A DNA stretch of 64,000 nt from Lycorma delicatula (Eukaryota > Arthropoda > Insecta > Hemiptera > Fulgoridae), in NCBI RefSeq assembly GCF_047948215.1, contig NC_134455.1, forward strand, positions 350,577,991 through 350,641,990, read 5' to 3'. The first letter of the stretch is position 1, and each line of letters opens with the position of its first letter. The position numbers were made by a program, and so were the translations under genes. Under the pieces are notes generated by a model. That model worked only from the letters and a program-made list of their open reading frames with translations, ran no database searches and was not told the DNA's origin. Positions 57,166-64,000 of the stretch are shown here, piece after piece.

Positions 57166-57299
57166 ACAGACCGACCAGTTTATCTGTACAGTTGGCCAAA
57201 TGAAGGAACTAAAATTTTCCATTGGAGACTTTCAGTATTGTTAAAAAAATACGATGGTGGCTCTCCCGTTTAACCCTACAGATAAGTTGGTCGGTCTGT
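57166..57299. repeat. Inverted repeat, 23-bp arms
   Basis: 57166-57188 and 57277-57299 are reverse complements with two mismatches (acagaccgaccagtttatct side), with 88 bp between. It lies about 220 bases downstream of the unknown ORF. It could be a small MITE or a transcript structure. Confidence 0.8.
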
Positions 57300-58799
57300 A
57301 GCTCGGAGGGACTTCATCCAAGGTCTGTAACGTTTCACGTTAAACCAACGGCCGTGCGCTCCGACACAATCTTACTCGATTTTTATTTTATTAGAGAGGA
57401 GTCATGAAACGTCAATATCTGCAAGAACTTCGATATTTAAAGTTTTAATCGACCAGCACGCTTCCTTTATATGGTATATTGTATAACTACGGAGCAAAAA
57501 TATACATCCGGAAAAAGTAGTTACATTTTCTGTTTCTTTATTTTAAATACATACACTACTTATTTTCTAAGACAGGAAGATAATCGTTAAATCTAACTAG
57601 TAGCAGTAGATGTCATAAAAGTGTTATAAAATGAAAGAGGAGTAAAAAATATTAATTAAAGGTTTATTACATTTTTTTTTTTTTGATCATGAAATCATTA
57701 ATTTTTATTCTGTTAAAATAGTATTGAGCATTCAGTTAATGAGAAATAATAGATACATGTATATTTTTTGTTAATTTATATTATAAGAGACAGAGAAACA
57801 ATTTAAATTGGATTTTCTTTAAACACGACGGTTGACCTAGATAGAAAAATATCGGTATCCTATAAGAATTTTGTCCTTGGGGTGATGGAACGTGGATGGA
57901 GAAGTAACACTATAAAAAAGAAAGGCGTTGATGATGAGCAGTCATCCATTTCTCATCACTTTTTGCCTTAGGCTTAAAGCAAAAAGTAATGTCACATATG
58001 AAGCAAATAGTTCACAACAACAACAAAACAAAGTTTGTATCAACCGCAAAAGCAATAGTAAAAATATTTAAAAAAAGTATAATATTATAAAGAAATCAGA
58101 ATTTGGTAAATAATTCGTTTTATTATTTATTTATAAACAGATAAAGATTATCAATTCTTCAAGAATGCACTTATTTAACCAAAGAATGATTACAATTTTA
58201 TGACGTTAACCTTTACTTTCAGGCTATACCTGTATTATTGCTGCAGCAACATAGCTATAAGGGGAAAGTATATAGATCTCCAAAATTTTGGATATCGGGG
58301 ATTTTATACATGTAGTCGTTTCAAGACCCCCTTACTAAAAAAAAAAACCACCCAAAAACTTACAAACATTTCCGAAAAATGAATGTATGTAGTTACATAT
58401 ACTGGCGTGTATCTCTCCAATAAAAAAGCGTGGTGCATTTGTTTTTTTTCTGTATGTGCTCACATTTTCATTTTGAACTAGCAGATCCGGCAGTGCTTCG
58501 TTATTGCTACATTTTTGTGTGTATATATATATATAGATTAAATGAACACAATTGCAAGTTTGATAAAACATTAAAAAACAGAAGGTTACGGTACTTCACA
58601 AAATTTAACCTTTCATTTTATAGATGTCAGAATGAAAATGTATCCACGGCAAAACAGCACTACCTGTCGGATTTAATTCAAACTACTCATTAATCACAGT
58701 AGTCGGCTCAAAGTACCCCTAGCTTTTTTTCTACTGGTCAGATCGAGGATTTCAATACCTTTAAACCTTCTCCGGACAACGAAGACCATGTTGCAAAAA
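57300..58799. other. AT-rich intergenic stretch
   Basis: No supported gene. Confidence 0.5.
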
Positions 58800-59158
58800 C
58801 CCGCTCGTAAATCGATCCAGTATAGTCTATAGCGGACACACATACTAACATTGCTTTTTACATACATAGAAGAAGAAAGTCTGTTTGTATATTTGTTTGT
58901 TTGTTTCGTAAATATCTCGACACCGGCGCCACCTAACGGGTATAGTTATCGCAAAAATATTTCTTTTCGCGTAAATAATATGTATTCTAATATGAGCCAA
59001 ATCGGAGGAAAAATATAATTTTTCGAAATATCTCGACCCCAGAACCACCTATCGGAACCAAAATAATTCAGAAACCTTCGCGGGCGTACAACTCACCAGT
59101 TTCATCGAAATCGGATGAATGAAATAGTAACGCATTAGGGACGAACACACAAATATTC
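58800..59158. repeat. Probable old TE flank (aatctcgac-type sequence)
   Basis: Contains internal near-repeats aaatatctcgac (58912 and 59027) each followed by a cacctaacgg / cacctatcgg block, and a tcatcgaaatcggatgaatg segment. This style is common in insect TE untranslated regions. Family not identified. Confidence 0.35.
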
Positions 59159-59850
59159 ATTTTTACTTCCTTTTATGAAGTAAAGAAAGTATTGTGATTG
59201 CGAAAAATTTCGATTTTCAGATTTCAACGGAAATGTCCGTTTTGACCATCCCTGAATCGGTTTTGACTAGTTTCGGCGTGGCGTCTCTACGTACATACGT
59301 ATCTTGCATAACTTAAAAACAATTAGCCGTAGGATATTGAAATTTTGTATTTTAGACTGTCGTAACATTGAGTTGTGCACCTCCCGTGTTGATTGCAATC
59401 GACTAAACCACAGTGTCCGAAAAAGCTCAAAATCCAAAAAAATTGTTTTTTTTATTTTTTCTTAACTGCATTAATAAACCCTCATTGAGAGCTCTTGAAT
59501 GTTATCATACGTGGTACATATTTTCATTGGTTCCAAAGTCATAGCCAAATGAAATTTTAATTAATGAAATATTTCGATCTTATAAGGGGAAGGCACATCG
59601 GTCGAATCAGACTTCATCTCCTTTCTTTTTTTAACTTTTTTTTTAATTTAAATATATTGGTTTATTGATAATTATTAATCTCTGATTCTAAAAAAAAAAT
59701 TACAAAAATATTAACAATTAAAAAAAATATGGTAAAATAACAAAAGTTATTAATGAAATAAAATTTTATGTACTTTCCATTTTAATAAAATCTGTATTTG
59801 TAATTTAATAGACGTACAAGGGAAGTCATGTGGTTTCCACATCAGATTCG
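59159..59850 (+). repeat. Rep-A copy 5 (full length)
   Basis: ~690 bp. Head tttttacttccttttatgaa; tail gtacaagggaagtcatgtgg then a hairpin with ccacatcaga. Order of landmarks: ttgaccatccctgaatc, tacgtacatacgta, aattagccgtaggat, gagttgtgcacctcc, ttcattggttcc, ggcacatcggtcgaatcaga, aaaataaca..gttattaatg. Head and tail are complementary over about 12 bp (acttccttgtac / gtacaaggaagt in better copies). Confidence 0.88.
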
Positions 59851-60119
59851 GTGAAACATCTGATTATTCGTTTTTGTTTTCATTTTGTTGATGGTTATAT
59901 CATAATTTTAAAAACATAGTATTATATAGATATAAGGCATACATTTATTTAAAGAGTAATAAAACTCCATCCTAATATTTCAGGTAAGATTGTTGAATTA
60001 ATAATTGGATAAATATTTAATGTTAACAACTAATACTTTAGCAATTGTGTAACTGTCCACTTTATTAAAGAATTGGAGGATCGTATCTCACTTTCAAATG
60101 AAATAAGTTTAAATGAAGA

Positions 60120-60185
60120 GCACCAAAAAAATGTGTATATGTAATTTAATAGGCGTACAAGGAAGTCATGTGACAATTATATCAA
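60120..60185 (+). repeat. Rep-A copy 6 (3' end only)
   Basis: tgtgtatatgtaatttaata then gcgtacaaggaagtcatgtg, the family 3' end. Confidence 0.8.
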
Positions 60186-60206
60186 ATGTTTATATATATA
60201 AATATA

Positions 60207-60520
60207 TGAAGCGCACGAACGATTTATACTTCTCTAACGATTCATTCGTTCGAACGATTTATACTTTTTGATACGAACGATTTATTTAAAATTATATTTG
60301 TGTTTTGGGATAAAAAAAGAAAAACACTGGGGTTAAAGCAATGTTAAAAATCACAACTCAAGAAACACCTAAAAATGTTCAAAATTTTGAAGCTTTTCGT
60401 TGTAAAAGTTTTTGTTGTTGGTACGCTAAATTAACGAACATTATTTAGTTACAATTGGCAAAAACATTTTAGAAAATCATATGTAATGAAGCATAAACCA
60501 TGTAACAATTTTGCAGCGTT
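60207..60520 (+). repeat. Rep-D copy 2
   Basis: Direct repeat of 29650-29945. Here the attcattcgt/acgaacgattta motif is itself amplified three times (60212-60290). Confidence 0.72.
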
Positions 60521-60642
60521 TTTTCTGGTTTTGATTAATATCTTTGGATTGGTTTAATATAAATTCTTCGAAATGGTGTATAATCCAGGCTGTATCTGTA
60601 TTGGGTTTGAGGTTTTTTATATGACCACTAATTTTTGCTATA

Positions 60643-61077
60643 ATGCCTCCGGAATATTATCAGAAATGGCGATTTCGTTATGCGCCAGTTGAAAAAGATG
60701 TGGTTATATCTTTATTAAAAAAATGTAAAAACACAAAAATATACATTTTTTCTCCTGTTTCCTTAGATAACTCGATAACTATTCATTTTAGAAAAAAATA
60801 TGAAGAGAAACGTTTTGTTATTAAATTTTATACACAATATCATCAGTTGGTAATCGAAAAATACGTTATTATTGATGCAGAAATAGCAGTAACTGTCAAA
60901 AAAAAGAAAAAAAAAATTTTGGGGGAACTTTTTTCGAGTACTTATATCATACATAGGACCTTCAGATTTTGCCTCAAAGAACTTCATGATATGATAAAGC
61001 AACACACCAAATTTCAACAAAATCGTTCTGACGTTTTTGTACAATTATTAACAAGTATAATCTCCCCTATTTATTAG
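60643..61077 (+). other. Open frame of 144 codons, doubtful
   Basis: The product is Lys/Ile/Phe-rich with a run of lysines and no recognisable domain. The same DNA contains caccaaatttcaacaaaatc-type sequence typical of insect TE untranslated regions. I regard it as chance in low-complexity AT-rich DNA, though it is long for that. Confidence 0.2.
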
Positions 61078-61619
61078 CTAATATCATTTAAATAGCTGAC
61101 AATAAAGTTGTTATACTTTCCTGGCAAAGGTTATTTAATTTTATATAGTGGAAAAATAATTATACATGAACAAAGTTTTAAAAAAAATGATTTTTTTTTT
61201 TAATTCTTTCTGCTATTCCCCCCTAAAATCACCTTCCAAGAAAGGTTTCGATTTATTTTCGATTACTACATTAAATAGAAAACATTTCTAAAAAATCCAC
61301 TAAAAAATGTTCAACCAATAAAAAGTTACGTAAGATTTATATTTTGGGGGTGAGGGTGAATTAAAATGAAATTTCATTTTAATATTCTTATTAAAGTTTC
61401 CAAAAAATCTATATTTTTTTAACTTTAATTGAATTCCTATCCGCAAAGTATTATTTTTGGATCGTTTGCTCTACTCTTATGCTTAGGAAGACAAAAAATA
61501 AACGGTTAAAAAAGACAGCTTTTTACGATTTTGGGGAAGGGGAGAATTTGAAGGCAAAATAAAAAAAAAAAATGGTAAGGTAAGCATGTGCTGAGTTTAA
61601 TATAAAGGAATGTTAGAAA
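61078..61619. other. AT-rich intergenic stretch
   Basis: No gene seen. Confidence 0.45.
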
Positions 61620-61862
61620 ATTTTTCAAATGTTTTTTATTGTTATTATTGAATTATTATTTATTGTAAAATATTTTTTATTAATATTTTAATATAATTAA
61701 ATTTAAAAAAAGGAGATGAAGTCGGATTCGAACCGATGTGCCTTCCCCTTGTAAATCCAAATATTTCATTAATTAAAATTTTATTTGGCTATGACTTTGG
61801 AACCAATGAAAACATGTACCACGTATGATATATCGTTAAAAAGCTCTCAATGAGGAATTACG
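61620..61862 (-). repeat. Rep-A copy 7 (fragment)
   Basis: Minus orientation: ggagatgaagtcggattcga with ggaaccaatgaaaa and agctctcaatgagg; both ends missing. Confidence 0.82.
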
Positions 61863-61978
61863 ACGTATCTGTTGCTTCTGGTTATACCGCTAAATGTACG
61901 AGAAACTGAAATAATCAGTACTTCATACAAATAAATTTAACCATACACAAAAATGATGTTTAAATTCACAACTTTACT

Positions 61979-62655
61979 CTTTTTACTTCCTTGCGCGAAG
62001 TAAAGTAAGTATCGGGAAAATTTTCGTTTTTCAGATTTCAACAGAAATATTCATTTTGACCATCCCTGAATCCATTTTGATTATTTTCGTCGTGACGTCT
62101 GTACGTACGTACGTATATATCTCGCGTTACTCAAAAACGATTAGCCGTAGGATGTTGAAATTTTGGATTTAGGACTGCCGTAATATCTAGTTGTGCACCT
62201 CTCCCTTTGATTGCAATCGACTGTGCCAAAAGTGTCCAAAAAAGCTCAAAATTCCCAAAAATTTGGTTTTGGACTTTTTCTTAACGGCAGTAATAATTCC
62301 TCATTGAGAGCTTTTTAACAATATTTCATAAGTGGTACTTATTTTTCATTGGTTCCAGAATTATAGCCAAAAAAATTTTAATTAATGAAATTAATTAATA
62401 ACCGAAACATCGGTTCGAATCAGACTTCATCTCCTTTTTTTAATTTAAATATATGATTTATTAATAATTATTAACCTCTGATCGTAAAAATCTTTTACGA
62501 TAAATAATAATTCAATAATAACAATAAAAAAAGTGGGTAAAAATATCAGAAGTTATAATGAAATAAAATTTTATGTACTTTTCGTTTTAAAAAAAAAATG
62601 TGTATATGTAATTTAATAGGGTACAAGAAAGTCATGTGGTGTCCACATAAAATCT
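61979..62655 (+). repeat. Rep-A copy 8 (full length)
   Basis: Head tttttacttccttgcgcgaa to tail gggtacaagaaagtcatgtg and gtccaca. Same landmark order as 59159-59850. Copies 7 and 8 lie in opposite orientations about 115 bp apart. Confidence 0.88.
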
Positions 62656-62708
62656 TTTCTCATTCTTGAAAAATCTTTCAGTCATGGAAAGTTTAAAATT
62701 GTCTAGAT

Positions 62709-63747
62709 ATAACGGGTGATTCAAAAAGAACTTCCCAACTTTAAAAGCATATAAACATTTATTGAGATAACTTACACAGATTTGAAAGATGTCTCAGTTA
62801 ATAGAAAAACATATCAAGCTTGTCACCCAACATTCTTTTTGTTTCGATATGGCTTCCATTTGTTATGTGACATACATGCCGTCTGAAGTCGATTTCAGCA
62901 AATCGAGTATCAAAAAAATCTCGCGACTTCTTAGGTGTTGCACCATCTTGCTGATAGTTATGTCGTCCATTTTGGTCATCATCTTCCAACTGAGGAATTA
63001 GAAATTTTTTTAGCATATCCAGATAAACGATACCATTTAAGAGTGCTTCCTGAAAGAAGACCTTAAGGCTATCAGGAATGTGCTGCAAAGTTTCACGATG
63101 GTTTTCGCTACCCCGTATTCGGCAGTTATGATTGTTCACCATGACGTGAAATCATCACTAAAAATTACATTAATCCAAAATGAATCGTTGTCTGCAATTC
63201 CATCCGTAATTTCTACACATAATTGTAGCCGAGCAACTTTGTCGTCATCTGTAATGTGTTGAACCACGTTTGTACGGCTTCAAGTGCAATCGTTTACGTC
63301 ATACGCACAAAACAGTGGTTTGTGGAATTCTACTTCACGTGATGCACGTCGAGTTGATTTCTTCGGACTACGTGCCAAACTTTCTATGAGTCGTTCTATA
63401 GCAGGTTCAGGGACGCGTGGGCGTCCCTAAAAATGAACGAATATTTGGTGCCAAAAGTAAATTGTATGCCTATTTGGAAGCTCCCTACCGTATTCTCTAT
63501 GTTGCATTGTAGTTTCTGACTGCAAATCGTAAAACCAAAACTCACAGCGAGCACATTCCCACCTGTAAATGTATCCATTTTTAACAATACTGGTGACAGC
63601 GCTGGTGGCTGAATTACGTATTAATGAACTATTGAGTCACTTGTGGTTTTCTGTGAAATGAGACCTCAACCAAATCTATAAGTTATCTGAATAAATTTTT
63701 ATATTATTTTAAAGTAATGAAGTCCTTTTTGAATCGCTCTTTGTATC
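62709..63747 (-). mobile_element. mariner-like element with ~60-bp terminal inverted repeats
   Basis: The left end from about 62709 (gggtgattcaaaaagaactt) matches the reverse complement of the right end (gagcgattcaaaaaggactt). Similarity continues through aactttaaa, catataaacatttattgaga and taactta. Length is 1.04 kb, shorter than an intact ~1.3 kb element because of internal deletions. TA lies near both ends. Confidence 0.87.
62798..63430 (-). pseudogene. mariner-like transposase pseudogene
   Basis: Minus-strand order: KKSTR-like helix-turn-helix near 63340, ALEAVQTWFNTLQMTTK-like segment, an SDD (first Asp) near 63145, VNNHNCRIRGSENHRETLQH, PDSLKVFFQEALLNGIVYLD, MLKKFLIPQLEDDDQNGRHN, YQQDGATPKKSRDFFDTRFA (second Asp in QQDGA), then directly VCHITNGSHIE. 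The block with the third Asp (PRSPDLTPxDFFLW in the family) is deleted between DGATP and the tail. Dead. Confidence 0.87.
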
Positions 63748-63750
63748 CTT

Positions 63751-64000
63751 GTTTTGGCCTAATTTTTTATCAAATCAAACAACAGAACATCATTTTAAGT
63801 AATTTATTTTTTTTAGCCTTTTCATTCAAACAAGCATTGTACAGAATTGGGCCGACTCATTGAAGTAAATAATTTACTCTGATAAATAAACTATACGTTC
63901 CAAAAAACAAGGAACTGAATGTACTTAAAATATCAATTTTCAAGACTGAAAACCCAAACTGTACCTGGTATTAAGGTAGATTACATGAGCACTTTCTTAA
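63751..64000. other. AT-rich window end
   Basis: No gene seen; cut by the window edge. Confidence 0.45.

Noticed and set aside
1..64000. CRISPR array, bacterial operon or ribosomal RNA gene
   Set aside because: No regularly spaced repeats with unique spacers, no Shine-Dalgarno-led gene clusters and no rRNA-like sequence; all repeats are TE-type.

Overview
This looks like an insect nuclear genome window: strongly AT-rich, with no operons and no recognisable single-copy host gene. It is built almost entirely from transposable elements (TEs) and their ruins. Support comes from mariner, hAT, RTE-like and CR1-like elements, a tRNA-derived SINE with pol III A and B boxes, and microsatellites, a combination typical of large arthropod genomes. 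A hemipteran or similar insect is my guess; the sequence alone does not fix the order.

Dominant families. (1) A ~295-bp tRNA-derived SINE, 11 copies on both strands, several with clear 13-15 bp target-site duplications (TSDs). (2) An RTE-like LINE encoding an apurinic-type endonuclease and reverse transcriptase (RT): one near-full-length copy at 30904-34175, plus truncated copies at 12246-13600, 42475-44470, 46241-46394, 52413-52906 and 53030-53935. (3) Tc1/mariner-superfamily DNA transposons of at least two transposase lineages, all inactivated, at 6.5, 9.8, 17.2, 19.3, 30.8-36.4, 38.4, 41.1 and 62.7 kb. (4) Two hAT remnants at 25.4-27.2 and 42.25-46.5 kb. (5) A CR1-like LINE with a PHD-finger ORF1 at 51-54.9 kb. 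(6) Unclassified dispersed repeats, here called Rep-A to Rep-F; Rep-A has eight copies.

Layout. 1-17 kb: SINEs, Rep copies, two transposase remnants, an RTE fragment and an 893-bp foldback palindrome (13760-14652). 17-24 kb: a full-length dead mariner with both terminal inverted repeats (TIRs) and a TA duplication, Rep-A copies, two tRNA-Glu-like pseudogenes and a long alternating purine-pyrimidine tract. 24-30 kb: an unknown minus-strand ORF, Rep-E and a ZBED/SCAND3-type hAT. 30.8-36.4 kb: a three-level nest, an RTE LINE inside a mariner-like element that sits inside or against an older mariner. 36-42 kb: SINEs, a mariner and a 230-bp inverted-repeat MITE. 42.25-46.5 kb: a hAT carrying two RTE insertions, with a SINE flush against its edge. 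47-55 kb: Rep-B, an RT remnant, a possible solo LTR and the CR1-like LINE split by two RTE insertions. 55.3-56.4 kb: a second long palindrome with a SINE in its loop. 56.6-57.3 kb: a GC-richer stretch with an unrecognised ORF, the best candidate for something other than a known TE. 58.8-64 kb: Rep-A, Rep-D and a mariner-like element with long TIRs.

No gene acts with another here in a pathway sense. The content records successive insertions, and the order can be read from the nesting. The strongest candidates for something undescribed are the two long palindromes (potential dsRNA sources), Rep-A, and the SINE whose anticodon region is a perfect palindrome.
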